This document shows positions 27,024 through 39,132 of a DNA stretch of 64,000 nucleotides, in pieces (position 1 is the stretch's first letter; each line of letters begins with the position of its first letter). Origin of the DNA: Agrobacterium tumefaciens (GTDB lineage: Bacteria; Pseudomonadota; Alphaproteobacteria; Rhizobiales; Rhizobiaceae); contig NZ_WJOK01000006.1 of the NCBI RefSeq assembly GCF_009649785.1, positions 62,001-126,000 on the forward strand, given 5' to 3'. A model generated the notes under the pieces. It had not been told where the DNA came from. It saw only the letters and a list, made by a program, of their open reading frames with translations, and did not search any database. The translations under genes and the position numbers were made by a program.

Positions 27024-28085
27024 TTATTCTTCGCTTGCTCCCAGCCGGTCGATCTGCCCCGCGAGGCGCTCGGCGATCAGGAGTGAGGACCCCGTTGCCG
27101 TCACCATTTGCGGCAGCGACAGCCATTCGAGCATCCAGCCCGCGCCCGAACGTTCCTGTTCGTGAACGAGAGACTGGTGCAATGCCGAAATCTGCACGGC
27201 GTTGAAGCGTGCCAGCGTCACCAGCGTTTCCGCATTGACCGGGTTCTGCTTGTGCGGCATCGCCGAGGAACCACCCCCGCCGCTCATGCGAATTTCGGCG
27301 CCGACTTCGGCCAGAAGCGCGATATCCTGCCCGAACTTGCCAAGCGTGCCGGTGACGAGCGACAGCAGATTGGCAAGCTCGGCGATACCGTCGCGCTGGC
27401 TGTGCCACTGCGGCCTGTCAGAAAGGCCGAGACGCTTTGCGAGATCGGCGCGGACAGTGCCGGCATTGTCGCCGAGCTTTTCCAGCGTGCCGACCGCGCC
27501 GCCGAACTGGACGGCAAAACCGTGCTGCAAAAACGTGTCGATCCGAACCAGATGCCGTTCCAGCGGATCGATCCAGCTTTCCACCCTGTCGCCGACCGTG
27601 ATGGCGATGGCGGCCTGCATGCGGGTATATCCCGTCAGCGGGTTGCTGCCATCGCGGGCCGCAATATCACCCAGCGTATCGATGAGGCGGCCGAGCCGTG
27701 CCGCGATGATTTCCGCTGCCGCCTTCAGCCGCAGCATCAGGCTGGTATCGATGACATCCTGGCTGGTGGCGCCGAAATGCAGCTTTTCCGCCGCAGTACC
27801 GGCAACCGCCGCCCGCATCTGCCGGACAAGTTCCGGCACCACAACGCCGTCCTTGGCGACGCCATGGCGAAGCGCGGTGGTATCGGCGGCAAAATCGGAA
27901 AGGCGCGAGACGATCGCATCCGCCGCATCCGCTTCAATGACGCCCGCCCCGGCTTGCGCCTGCGCCAGCGCCGTCTCGAAACGGATCATGGCGTCGATAT
28001 CCGCTCTGGCCGAAAACAGCTCAACGATTTCGCTGTCGCCAAAAAGGCCGGAGAGAAACGGATGTTCGAAGGGGGAAAGGCTCAT
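27024..28085 (-). CDS. pcaB: 3-carboxy-cis,cis-muconate cycloisomerase PcaB
   Basis: This 353-residue enzyme of the fumarase/aspartase superfamily lactonises 3-carboxy-cis,cis-muconate to 4-carboxymuconolactone in the beta-ketoadipate pathway. Visible features are the ATSQDVIDTS motif near residue 105 and the superfamily signature GSSAMPHKQNP near residue 271. The protein is short relative to the 450-residue Pseudomonas form but is normal for rhizobial PcaB. It is the last gene of the leftward pcaDCHGB operon, 18 bases after pcaG. No terminator is obvious after it. Confidence 0.92.
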   Translation of the reverse strand: MSLSPFEHPFLSGLFGDSEIVELFSARADIDAMIRFETALAQAQAGAGVIEADAADAIVSRLSDFAADTTALRHGVAKDGVVVPELVRQMRAAVAGTAAEKLHFGATSQDVIDTSLMLRLKAAAEIIAARLGRLIDTLGDIAARDGSNPLTGYTRMQAAIAITVGDRVESWIDPLERHLVRIDTFLQHGFAVQFGGAVGTLEKLGDNAGTVRADLAKRLGLSDRPQWHSQRDGIAELANLLSLVTGTLGKFGQDIALLAEVGAEIRMSGGGGSSAMPHKQNPVNAETLVTLARFNAVQISALHQSLVHEQERSGAGWMLEWLSLPQMVTATGSSLLIAERLAGQIDRLGASEE

Positions 28086-28103
28086 CTCAGGTTACAGCTC
28101 CGC

Positions 28104-28724
28104 TCAGATATCGAAAAACACGGTTTCGCCCTCGCCCTGAAGGCGGATATCGAAACGATAGATGTTTCCTTCCTCCTTTTTGGCGACAAGGGTGGCGATG
28201 CGGCTTTTCTGCTCGACGCGGGCAAGGACCGGATCGGCGGCATTGGCCTCCTGCTCTTCGGGAAAATACATGCGGGTTTGCAGGCCGATATTTATACCGC
28301 GCGCCACGATCCAGAAAGTGATGTGCGGCGCCATCCACCGGCCGTCGCGAAAGGGCACCTTGCCGGGCTTGATGGTGTCGAAGATGAATTCGCCGGTATC
28401 CATGTCGCCGGGCGAGCGGCCCCAGCCGGTGAAATTCGGATCCGCCTTGCCGCGTGTTTCGCTGGGGCTGTTGTAATAACCGTCCGTATCCGCCTGCCAG
28501 ATTTCGATCAGGGCGTCCTTAAGCGGCATGCCAGCGCCGTCGTAGACCGTGCCACGCACGCTTATGCGTTCGCCGCGAGCCTCGTCGTTATAGAGCGCGC
28601 CGGAGCCCAGGTCCTTTTCGAACACGCCCTCGATGCCAACGAAATTGGGGGTGCAGCCGATATGGACATATGGACCTGCCGTCTGCGACGCTGATTCCTT
28701 GAGATAACCGAGCGGCTGGACCAT
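28104..28724 (-). CDS. pcaG: Protocatechuate 3,4-dioxygenase alpha subunit
   Basis: This 206-residue alpha subunit of the ring-cleaving intradiol dioxygenase begins MVQPLGYLKESASQTAGPYV. It has GTVYDGAGMPLKDALIEIWQ near residue 50 and the HITFWIVARGINIGLQTRMYFP stretch near 130. The alpha subunit shares the fold of PcaH but lacks the full iron ligand set; here the HIH pair of PcaH is replaced by HIT. The ATG lies two bases after the pcaH stop. Longer upstream frames are not family sequence. It pairs with PcaH to cleave protocatechuate to 3-carboxy-cis,cis-muconate. Confidence 0.94.
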   Translation of the reverse strand: MVQPLGYLKESASQTAGPYVHIGCTPNFVGIEGVFEKDLGSGALYNDEARGERISVRGTVYDGAGMPLKDALIEIWQADTDGYYNSPSETRGKADPNFTGWGRSPGDMDTGEFIFDTIKPGKVPFRDGRWMAPHITFWIVARGINIGLQTRMYFPEEQEANAADPVLARVEQKSRIATLVAKKEEGNIYRFDIRLQGEGETVFFDI

Positions 28725-28726
28725 GA

Positions 28727-29467
28727 TCAGTTGCCTTCCTTGCGATTTTCGAAAAACGTGGAGCGGCGGCCGCGAAGCACGATGTCGAACTTGTATGCCA
28801 GCATGTCCATGGGAATGTTTGAATTCATATCCAGCGGCGCGATCAGCCGCTTGATCGCATCCTCGTCCGGGATGGTTTTGACGATCGGACATTTCCAGAT
28901 CAGCGGATCGCCTTCGAAATACATCTGGGTTATCAGCCGCTGGGCAAAGCCGTGGCCGAAGACCGAGAAGTGGATATGGGCAGGCCGCCAGTCGTTGACG
29001 CCGTTCGGCCAGGGGTAAGCGCCAGGCTGGATGGTCTTGAACCAGTAATAACCGTTCTCATCCGTGATCGTGCGGCCGACGCCGCCAAAATTCGGATCGA
29101 TGGCGGCGAGATAGGTTTCCTTCTTGTGGCGATACCGCCCGCCGGCATTGGCCTGCCAGAATTCCACGAGCGCACCGTCCACGCCGCGGCCGCGCTCGTC
29201 CAGCACCCGGCCGTGGACCAGAATACGCGGGCCAATCGGCATTTCGCCAGGGCGGGCATAATTGAGGATCAGGTCGTTATCCAGCTCGTTCAGCAGGCTG
29301 TGGCCGAAAACCGGCCCGGTGATCTCGCTTTTGGTGCCTTCCAGCGAAATCAGGGCGCGCTGCGGAGAACGCAGGACAGAGGTCTTGTACCAGGGAGCAT
29401 AGGCCAGCGGATGAATGTCGCGGTCGCGTGCGAAGAACGGCCCGGTTTCGGGCTTTGTATTACTCAT
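28727..29467 (-). CDS. pcaH: Protocatechuate 3,4-dioxygenase beta subunit
   Basis: This 246-residue beta subunit carries the catalytic non-heme iron(III). The four ligands are visible: Tyr112 in GGRYRHK, Tyr151 in GAYPWPNG, and His164 and His166 in RPAHIHF. The [14 protein letters not shown] region near residue 42 is typical of PcaH N-terminal domains. The start overlaps the pcaC stop by four bases. Expected to be induced by PcaQ with beta-carboxymuconate or gamma-carboxymuconolactone as co-inducer, as known from Agrobacterium. Confidence 0.95.
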   Translation of the reverse strand: MSNTKPETGPFFARDRDIHPLAYAPWYKTSVLRSPQRALISLEGTKSEITGPVFGHSLLNELDNDLILNYARPGEMPIGPRILVHGRVLDERGRGVDGALVEFWQANAGGRYRHKKETYLAAIDPNFGGVGRTITDENGYYWFKTIQPGAYPWPNGVNDWRPAHIHFSVFGHGFAQRLITQMYFEGDPLIWKCPIVKTIPDEDAIKRLIAPLDMNSNIPMDMLAYKFDIVLRGRRSTFFENRKEGN

Positions 29468-29886
29468 TTCGTCTCCTCCTCGTCGCGGGAACTATCGGCT
29501 TTCATGCCGGCCAGAGCAAGCTTGGCGGTCTTGAAAGCGTGGTTGGCGGCGGGCACGCCGGCATAGATTGCGACGTGCAGCAGCGCTTCGCGAATATCCG
29601 CTTCGGTGGCGCCGGTATTGGCGGTGGCGCGCACATGCATGGCAAGTTCCTCGTCCTGCCCGAGTGCGGCAAGCAAGGCGATGGTGACCATCGAGCGCTC
29701 GCGCTTCGTCCAGTGGTTACCGGACCACACCGTGCCCCAGGCCGCTTCGGTGATGAGCTGCTGAAACGGCTGGTCGAACCCCGTCGTCACCGTCTGCGCG
29801 CGGTCGACATGCGCGTCACCGAGCACGGCGCGGCGTGTTTTCATGCCCTGCTCAAATCTCTCGTTCTTGTCGATATTGTCCGCCAT
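29464..29886 (-). CDS. pcaC: 4-carboxymuconolactone decarboxylase PcaC
   Basis: This 140-residue enzyme of the carboxymuconolactone decarboxylase/AhpD fold removes CO2 from 4-carboxymuconolactone to give beta-ketoadipate enol-lactone. Motifs are [13 protein letters not shown] near residue 18, [25 protein letters not shown] near 61 and [22 protein letters not shown] near 92. Unlike Actinobacteria and some Proteobacteria, it is not fused to PcaD. It lies three bases after pcaD and overlaps pcaH by four bases. Confidence 0.94.
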   Translation of the reverse strand: MADNIDKNERFEQGMKTRRAVLGDAHVDRAQTVTTGFDQPFQQLITEAAWGTVWSGNHWTKRERSMVTIALLAALGQDEELAMHVRATANTGATEADIREALLHVAIYAGVPAANHAFKTAKLALAGMKADSSRDEEETK

Positions 29887-29889
29887 CTG

Positions 29890-30687
29890 TCAGTGCTCCG
29901 GCAAGGTCTTCAGAAAATCACCGACCGCCTGCGCATAGGCGAGCGGTTGTTCAAGGCATGGAATGTGGCCGCAGCGTGCAATGGTGGCGAGACGGCTTGC
30001 GGGAATGAGGTCCGCCAGTGATTGCACCAGTGCTGGCGGTGTCGACCCGTCTTCATCGCCCGCCACGCAGAACGTCGGAACAGCGATGCGGCCCGCTTCG
30101 TGCGTGAAATCGGCATCGCGTATGGCGGCGCAGGTACCGCTGTAACCGGCCTCCGGCTGTTGGGAAAGCATGTTGCGTGCACCCGCATAAAACACGTTGT
30201 CCGGCTGGCGAAAGGCTGGTGTGAACCAGCGCTCCATCACCGGATCGATCAGCGAGGCAAGGCCATCAGCGGCGATCTTGTCGATGCGCGCGTTCCACAT
30301 CTCGGCGGTGCCGATCCTGTGGGCGGTATTGCTGAGCACAAGGGCACGCACGAGATCGGGACGCCGGGCATAAATTCCCTGTGCAACCAGTCCACCGACC
30401 GACAGACCCCAGATGACCGCATTGTTGACGGAAAGATGATCGAGGATGGCAATCAGGTCGTCCGCGTGATCGTCTATCGAATAGGCAGGGCGGCCGATAT
30501 CGGACAGGCCATGGCCACGTTTGTCGTGCAGGACGAAAGCATATTTGTCGCCAAGTTCCGCAATCACCGCGTCCCAGATACGGAAATCGGTACCAAGTGA
30601 ATTGATAAAGGCGATGACCGGCTTGCCGCTTTCCAGTTCGTGCGCACGATAATGGATCGCGTTTTCGCCACAGCGCAGAAAATGCAT
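29890..30687 (-). CDS. pcaD: 3-oxoadipate enol-lactonase PcaD
   Basis: This 265-residue alpha/beta hydrolase converts beta-ketoadipate enol-lactone to beta-ketoadipate. The nucleophile elbow GLSVGG puts the serine at residue 96; DKRGHG near 55 and CGHIPCLEQP with the catalytic histidine near residue 240 complete the pattern. It is the first gene of pcaDCHGB, so this operon's promoter lies in the 95-base gap shared with divergent pcaQ. Ribosome site AGGAGG precedes the ATG. Confidence 0.94.
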   Translation of the reverse strand: MHFLRCGENAIHYRAHELESGKPVIAFINSLGTDFRIWDAVIAELGDKYAFVLHDKRGHGLSDIGRPAYSIDDHADDLIAILDHLSVNNAVIWGLSVGGLVAQGIYARRPDLVRALVLSNTAHRIGTAEMWNARIDKIAADGLASLIDPVMERWFTPAFRQPDNVFYAGARNMLSQQPEAGYSGTCAAIRDADFTHEAGRIAVPTFCVAGDEDGSTPPALVQSLADLIPASRLATIARCGHIPCLEQPLAYAQAVGDFLKTLPEH

Positions 30688-30759
30688 GATGTACGTCCTC
30701 CTGTTGACGATATTGCAAGCACGTTCCGGTTAAGTAAAATGACATTATCGGTGAAAAAT

Positions 30760-30775
30760 ATAACCAATGGATTAT
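30760..30775. promoter_or_regulatory. PcaQ box between pcaD and pcaQ
   Basis: ATAACC-AATG-GATTAT matches the PcaQ consensus ATAACC-N4-GGTTA with one change and is nearly palindromic. It lies 72 bases upstream of pcaD and only eight bases before the pcaQ start codon, so PcaQ bound here could activate pcaDCHGB and repress its own gene. Confidence 0.75.
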
Positions 30776-30782
30776 ATGTTCG

Positions 30783-33960
<3,178 letters not shown>

Positions 33961-34681
33961 CGTTCCACCAGATCGTCCATCGACGCTACCGAGGCGGCAA
34001 GCCCGACATTGAGTGCTGCGACCGTCTGCCCGCGCACGGTTTTCACCGGCACGGCAATGGAGCGAAGGCCGATCTCCACCTCCTGATCGATCAGGGCATA
34101 ACCACGATTGCGGGTCGCCTCGAGTTCGTCGAGCAGGGCGTCGATACCGGTCATCGTCTTTTCCGTCCGTGCCACCAGCCGCGAGTGTTCCAGGACCTCG
34201 CGCTGCCGTTCCGGTGTAAGGGCTGAGAGGAGAACGCGGCCCATGGACGTGCAATAGGCGGGCAGGCGCGAGCCAGGCATGAGGGCGATGGACATGACCC
34301 GCTGCTGGGCGGCGCGCGCCACATAGACGATTTCGGTATCGTCCAGAATGGAGACTGATGTGCTGTGGCCGATCTCTTCCGAAAGACGGTCGAGAAGGGG
34401 CTGGACGATGCGCGGTAGCGGCATGGTGGCAAGACAGCCGGTTCCAAGCCGCAGAACCTTGGGCGTCACAGTGAAGAACTTGCCGTCATAGGCGGCGTAA
34501 CCCATTTCCGACAGTGTCAGCAGACAGCGCCGCGTGGTGGCGCGGTCAAGGCCTGCGATGTCAGCGGCATCTGATATGGACAGGCGCGGGCGCTCGGCGC
34601 TGAACGCCTCGATCACCTTCAGCCCCTTGGCGAGACCGCCCATCATGTCTCTTTCATTGACGGCCATGTCACGCTCCATTT

Positions 34682-34696
34682 GTGCGATATACGAAC
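34682..34696 (-). promoter_or_regulatory. PcaR-type site upstream of pcaIJF
   Basis: The reverse strand reads GTTCGTATATCGCAC, matching 12 of 15 bases of the PcaR consensus known from Pseudomonas (GTTCGATAATCGCAC). A partial repeat ATATAACGCAC follows at 34704-34714. It is 108 bases upstream of pcaI and next to the pcaR start codon. Confidence 0.6.
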
Positions 34697-34803
34697 AAAA
34701 ATCATATAACGCACAAAATTGTTGCCGTCGAGGCGGATTCGGATTTAGCTCTGAGCCAAGCGGCCTTGCGAGTTCCCATTGCTGGGCTGGATGGAGGATT
34801 GAT

Positions 34804-35511
34804 ATGGACAAGACAATCAAGAGCGCGACTGATGCCATTTCCGGTATCGGCGACGGCGCGACGGTTATGATCGGCGGTTTTGGCGGCTCCGGCGCGCCCA
34901 TCGAGCTGATCCACGCCCTGATCGACAAGGGACCGAAAAACCTGACGGTCATCAACAACAACGCCGGCAATGGCCGTATCGGCATTGCCGCAATGATCGA
35001 TGCGGGCATGGTCAAGAAGATGATCTGCTCGTTTCCGCGCTCTTCCGATCCGCGCGCTTTCACCGACAGATATCTGGCCGGCGAAATCGAGCTGGAACTT
35101 GTGCCGCAGGGCACGCTTGCCGAGCGTATCCGTGCCGGTGGCGCCGGCATTCCGGCATTCTACACCCCGACTGCCTTTGGTACGGAGCTTGCCAATGGCA
35201 AGCCGATCGCCGAATTCGACGGCCGGTCGTATGTTCAGGAACGCTGGCTGAAGGCGGATTTCGCCATCGTCAAGGCTGAGCTTGGCGATACCTACGGCAA
35301 TCTCACCTACAACAAGGCGGGGCGCAATTTTAACCCGCTGATGTGCATGGCGGCAGCCACCACCATCGCCCAGGTTTCCAAGATCGTCGCTGCCGGCGAG
35401 ATCGACCCCGAGCATGTCGTCACGCCAGGCATTTTCGTCAACGGCGTCGTGGAGATCGCCGATCCGCAACAGGAAGAAGTCCTCATTCGCGCGGGAGTAG
35501 CCTACGCATGA
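34804..35511 (+). CDS. pcaI: 3-oxoadipate CoA-transferase subunit A
   Basis: This 235-residue alpha subunit of the succinyl-CoA:3-oxoadipate CoA-transferase opens MDKTIKSATDAISGIGDGAT and has the subunit motif IGGFGGSGAPIELIHAL near residue 24 and the family segment GTLAERIRAGGAGIPAFYTP near 104. GGAGG lies upstream of the ATG. Its stop overlaps the pcaJ start as ATGA, consistent with equal synthesis of both subunits. It activates beta-ketoadipate with CoA. Confidence 0.95.
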   Translation: MDKTIKSATDAISGIGDGATVMIGGFGGSGAPIELIHALIDKGPKNLTVINNNAGNGRIGIAAMIDAGMVKKMICSFPRSSDPRAFTDRYLAGEIELELVPQGTLAERIRAGGAGIPAFYTPTAFGTELANGKPIAEFDGRSYVQERWLKADFAIVKAELGDTYGNLTYNKAGRNFNPLMCMAAATTIAQVSKIVAAGEIDPEHVVTPGIFVNGVVEIADPQQEEVLIRAGVAYA

Positions 35512-36203
35512 CTCAGCCAATCAACACTCGCGACGATATCAAGCTTTCCAACGCCCAGATCGCCTGGCGCGCGGCGCAGGACATCGAGGATGGCGCTTAC
35601 GTCAATCTCGGTATCGGTTTTCCCGAAATGGTCGCCCGTTACCAGCCGCCCGGCCGTCAGGCTATCTTCCACACCGAAAACGGCATCCTGAATTTCGGCG
35701 AAGCGCCGCCGGAAGGTGAAGAGGACTGGAACCTCATCAATGCCGGCAAGAAGGCGGTGACGCTGAAGCCGGGTGCCTCCTTCTTCCACCATGCCGACAG
35801 CTTCGCCATGGTGCGCGGCGGGCATCTGGATGTGGCGATCCTCGGCGCCTATCAGGTGGCGCAGAATGGTGATCTCGCCAATTGGCGCGTTGGCTCCAAG
35901 GGCGTGCCCGCCGTTGGCGGCGCCATGGATCTGGTGCATGGCGCCAAGCAGGTTTTCGTCATCACCGAACATGTGACGAAGAACGGCGAGCCGAAGCTTG
36001 TCGAAAAATGCGCCTTTCCGCTGACCGGCGTCGGCTGCATCACCCGCATCTACACCAGCCATGCGGTGATTGACGTCGTGGATGGCCGTTTCGTTTTGCG
36101 CGAAAAGCTGGCGGCGATGAGCTTCGATGAATTGCAGGCCATGACCGGCGCGCCTCTCCATGTCGATGGCGAAGTCGCCGATCTTGTCGCCCCGGAACTT
36201 TGA
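35508..36203 (+). CDS. pcaJ: 3-oxoadipate CoA-transferase subunit B
   Basis: This is a 231-residue beta subunit. The catalytic glutamate is Glu57 in HTENGILNFG, a variant of the SENG motif; GIGFPEMVARY near 35 and GGAMDLVHGAKQVFV near 137 are other family motifs. The ATG at 35508 overlaps the pcaI stop. Longer in-frame sequence upstream is the pcaI gene read in another frame. pcaF follows after a ten-base gap. Confidence 0.95.
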   Translation: MTQPINTRDDIKLSNAQIAWRAAQDIEDGAYVNLGIGFPEMVARYQPPGRQAIFHTENGILNFGEAPPEGEEDWNLINAGKKAVTLKPGASFFHHADSFAMVRGGHLDVAILGAYQVAQNGDLANWRVGSKGVPAVGGAMDLVHGAKQVFVITEHVTKNGEPKLVEKCAFPLTGVGCITRIYTSHAVIDVVDGRFVLREKLAAMSFDELQAMTGAPLHVDGEVADLVAPEL

Positions 36204-36213
36204 GGAACAACCG

Positions 36214-37419
36214 ATGACCAATGCATTCATCTGCGACTATATCCGCACGCCGATCGGCCGTTTCGGCGGTGCATTGTCTTCAGTGCGGGCTGACGATCTC
36301 GGTGCTGTGCCCTTGCGGGCGCTTGTCGAGCGTAATCCGTCCGTGGATTGGGAAGCCGTCGAGGACGTGATCTTCGGCTGCGCCAACCAGGCGGGCGAAG
36401 ATAACCGCAATGTTGCCCGCATGTCGCTGCTGCTGGCCGGCCTGCCAGTTTCGGTGACCGGAACCACGATCAACCGGTTGTGCGGTTCGGGCATGGACGC
36501 TGTCATCGCCGCTGCCCGCGCCGTCAAATCCGGCGAGGCGGAATTGATGATTGCAGGCGGCGTGGAAAGCATGAGCCGCGCGCCCTTCGTGCTGCCCAAG
36601 GCCGAAAGTGCCTTTTCCCGCAATGCCGAAATCTACGACACGACCATAGGCTGGCGTTTCGTCAACCCGCTGATGAAGGCGCAATATGGCGTCGATTCCA
36701 TGCCGGAGACCGGTGATAACGTCGCCGTCGATTATCAGGTCTCCCGCGAAGATCAGGACGCCTTTGCCGTTCGCAGCCAGCAAAAGGCAGCCGACGCGCA
36801 GGCCAATGGCCGCCTCGACAAGGAAATCGTCTCGGTCACGATCCCGCAGCGCAAGGGCGATCCGCTGGTAGTGTCTAAAGACGAACATCCGCGTGCTACG
36901 AGCCTTGAGGCCCTTGCAAAGCTGAAGCCGGTCAACAAGCGCGACGGTGCGACAGTGACGGCGGGCAATGCATCCGGCGTCAATGACGGTGCGGCGGCCC
37001 TCATCATCGCTTCGGCTGAAGCCGCAAAGAAATACGGCCTGACGCCGATTGCCCGCATTCTCGGCGGAGCAACTGCCGGCGTTCCGCCGCGCGTCATGGG
37101 CATCGGCCCTGCGCCTGCCTCAGCCAAGCTTCTGGCGCGTCTAGGCCTGAAACAGGAAGAGCTTGACGTGATCGAGCTGAACGAAGCCTTCGCCAGCCAG
37201 GGTCTCGCAACGCTTCGCCAGCTCGGCATTGCCGATGAAGATGCGCGGGTGAATGCAAATGGCGGGGCGATTGCGCTTGGGCATCCGCTTGGCATGTCCG
37301 GTGCGCGCATTGCCGGCACCGCAGCACTCGAGCTTTCTCTGACCGGCAAGCGTTATGCGCTCTCGACCATGTGCATCGGCGTCGGGCAGGGAATTGCCGT
37401 GGCGCTCGAGCGGGTCTGA
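36214..37419 (+). CDS. pcaF: 3-oxoadipyl-CoA thiolase PcaF
   Basis: This 401-residue thiolase cleaves beta-ketoadipyl-CoA to succinyl-CoA and acetyl-CoA. The nucleophilic Cys90 is in NRLCGSG; the C-terminal motifs NGGAIALGHPLG (His near 357) and CIGVGQG (Cys near 387) are intact. The length of about 400 residues is standard. It is the last gene of pcaIJF; a long gap with a palindromic repeat follows. Confidence 0.95.
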   Translation: MTNAFICDYIRTPIGRFGGALSSVRADDLGAVPLRALVERNPSVDWEAVEDVIFGCANQAGEDNRNVARMSLLLAGLPVSVTGTTINRLCGSGMDAVIAAARAVKSGEAELMIAGGVESMSRAPFVLPKAESAFSRNAEIYDTTIGWRFVNPLMKAQYGVDSMPETGDNVAVDYQVSREDQDAFAVRSQQKAADAQANGRLDKEIVSVTIPQRKGDPLVVSKDEHPRATSLEALAKLKPVNKRDGATVTAGNASGVNDGAAALIIASAEAAKKYGLTPIARILGGATAGVPPRVMGIGPAPASAKLLARLGLKQEELDVIELNEAFASQGLATLRQLGIADEDARVNANGGAIALGHPLGMSGARIAGTAALELSLTGKRYALSTMCIGVGQGIAVALERV

Positions 37420-37541
37420 CGGGATCGCGGCATTCGGTTCTGTTGAACGGTCCGGATGCCGCTGCCGCCGTGTCTTCACCTATGTCGGCAGGTGCTCAGG
37501 AACTCCACGCATGATTTTCTCGCGTTGGTGCATTCCAACTC

Positions 37542-37660
37542 CCCTCATTCCTGTGCTTGTCGCAGGAATCCAGCCGACGCGCGCCTGCGCGGCGGAGGGA
37601 GTCTTTTCAGCCCAAGGACTTGGGCTGGCTGGATCTCTGTGACAAGCGCAGAGATGAGGG
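37542..37660. repeat. 119-base palindromic repeat with 34-base inverted ends
   Basis: Ends 37542-37575 and 37627-37660 are inverted repeats matching at 28 of 34 positions; both contain GCTTGTC and end in ATCCAGCC toward the centre. An inner stem AGCCCAAG/TGGGCT lies at 37608-37626. The make-up (long imperfect terminal repeats and no gene) fits a non-autonomous palindromic element of the rhizobial kind. Confidence 0.7.
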
Positions 37661-37753
37661 AAGTGGAAAAGCAGGCCTCGCACCGGACACCCCAGCCAAC
37701 AATATTTATGCCGCGTGCCATGGCACCCCTCGCCGAAATCTCGGTATGCGTTG

Positions 37754-37764
37754 GATTCTATCAT
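37754..37764. promoter_or_regulatory. Half-site upstream of the LacI-family gene
   Basis: GATTCTATCAT here is identical to the right part of the perfect palindrome downstream of the same gene (38861-38871). It lies 58 bases upstream of the ATG, which suggests autoregulation. Confidence 0.45.
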
Positions 37765-37821
37765 GATCCGTGACATGTTTTGCGGGATATGACAGGATTC
37801 TTTCCGCGCAGGGGTGTCTTC

Positions 37822-38850
37822 ATGAAGCGTCCGACAATCACAGATGTTGCAAACGCCGCCGGCGTCAGCGTTGCGACTGTCGACAGGGTATTGAATGGTC
37901 GCCTGCCGGTGCGGGAGGAAACCTCGCGGCGGGTGTTCGAGGCGGCGGAAAAGATCGGTTTCCATGCCACCAACATCATCCGCCAGCGCATGCTGGCCGA
38001 TCTGCCGTCCTATAATCTCGGAATCATTCTGCGGAAAGAACGGCACTCCTTTTACCAGGCATTTGCCGATGAGCTGGAGCTTGCGGCGCGCAACGTGAGG
38101 GATCGCCATCTGAACCTGCGCATCGAATTTGCGCAGTCGGGCGAGCCGAGCGAGCTTGCGGCCCTTCTGTCCGGCATGAAAGGTCGGGTGCAGGCCGTTG
38201 CGGCCACCGGTCCTGACCATCATGACGTTACGGCGGCCGTTGAGGCTCTGAAGGCGAAGGGTATTCCCACCTTTTCCCTGCTTTCCGATTTCGCGCAGGG
38301 TGTGCGGGAGGCCTATCTTGGCGCGAATAACATGAAGGTTGGGCGCACGGCGGCGTGGATGATCTCGCGGCTGGCGCGCAGCAAGGGCAAGGTGCTGCTA
38401 TTGCTCGGTGGCCACCGTTTTCACGGCCATTCGCTGCGGGAAACCGGCTTTCGCAGCTATATCAGGGAATATGCGCCGGAATTCGAGGTGATGGATGCGC
38501 TGATCACGTTGGAAACGCGGCGGCTGACCTACGAGCTTGTCATGGACACCATCGCCAAACACCAAGATCTCGTCGGCATCTATTGCATCGGCGGCGGCAT
38601 GGAAGGTGTGATCGAGGCCTTGCAGCAGGAGAACCGCCAGGAAACCATCGTCTGCCTCGTCAACGAGTTGACGCCGGAATCGCGTCAGGCGCTGCTTGAG
38701 CGGCGTATTACCGGCGTGTTCCAGACACCGCTTCGCGAACTATGCACGGACCTCGTTGCCACCATGGTTCACACCATCGAACACGGCATGGCGGAAACGC
38801 CGGGACAGAGATTTGTGCCCGCTCATCTATGGGTTCCTGAGAGCCTTTGA
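37822..38850 (+). CDS. LacI-family regulator of the iolH/iolG-like cassette
   Basis: This is a 342-residue LacI/PurR-type regulator with an N-terminal HTH (TITDVANAAGVSVATVDRVL, residues 4-23, with hinge to about 60) and a periplasmic-binding-protein-like effector domain (SYNLGIILRKERHSFYQAF onward). The ATG at 37822 was chosen because MKRPTIT is the standard LacI opening; an earlier ATG at 37780 lacks support. It precedes a sugar-binding protein and inositol-type enzymes on the same strand, with a TGATAGATTCTATCA palindrome right after its stop, so it most likely controls them and senses a polyol or related sugar. Confidence 0.86.
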   Translation: MKRPTITDVANAAGVSVATVDRVLNGRLPVREETSRRVFEAAEKIGFHATNIIRQRMLADLPSYNLGIILRKERHSFYQAFADELELAARNVRDRHLNLRIEFAQSGEPSELAALLSGMKGRVQAVAATGPDHHDVTAAVEALKAKGIPTFSLLSDFAQGVREAYLGANNMKVGRTAAWMISRLARSKGKVLLLLGGHRFHGHSLRETGFRSYIREYAPEFEVMDALITLETRRLTYELVMDTIAKHQDLVGIYCIGGGMEGVIEALQQENRQETIVCLVNELTPESRQALLERRITGVFQTPLRELCTDLVATMVHTIEHGMAETPGQRFVPAHLWVPESL

Positions 38851-38855
38851 TGGTT

Positions 38856-38870
38856 TGATAGATTCTATCA
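38856..38870. promoter_or_regulatory. Palindromic operator upstream of the orphan sugar-binding protein operon
   Basis: TGATAGATTCTATCA has seven-base perfect arms around a central base. A related TTCTATCA occurs at 38887-38894 and GATTCTATCAT at 37754-37764. The site lies 263 bases upstream of the binding-protein ATG, after the LacI gene. Confidence 0.6.
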
Positions 38871-39132
38871 TAAATGCCGCGTCTATTTCTATCAGCCATG
38901 ATGGTTTTGCCCGCCGAAGACGCGTTGACGCCGGCCCCGGACTAGGATCATGTTGCCGGCATGTGGAGCGGGCAGGAGGCTGATCCACGACAATAACGAT
39001 GTTTCAAGGTTGCCAAACGCCGCAGATTTCCATCTTCGGCGACGGGTATCCTTTTGCCGGCGATCGGCTGTGGCGCGATGCACTTGCGGCTGTGCGACCG
39101 GTTTCTTTTCAAGAGTTTCGGAGGAGGATGAC

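Larger units (their letters stand above)
37420..37821. other. Intergenic region between pcaF and the LacI regulator
   Basis: These 402 bases hold the 119-base palindromic repeat at 37542-37660 and, on the right, a GATTCTATCAT half-site at 37754-37764 that recurs downstream of the LacI gene. I see no gene and no classical terminator for pcaIJF. Confidence 0.55.

Noticed and set aside
27024..28085. PcaB as a truncated gene because it is shorter than the Pseudomonas enzyme
   Set aside because: The superfamily signature is intact and the gene has a proper start and stop; rhizobial PcaB proteins are about this length.
34668..35150. Long N-terminal extension of PcaR
   Set aside because: The extension reads antisense through pcaI; the ATG at 34667 has a good ribosome site and gives a normal IclR length.
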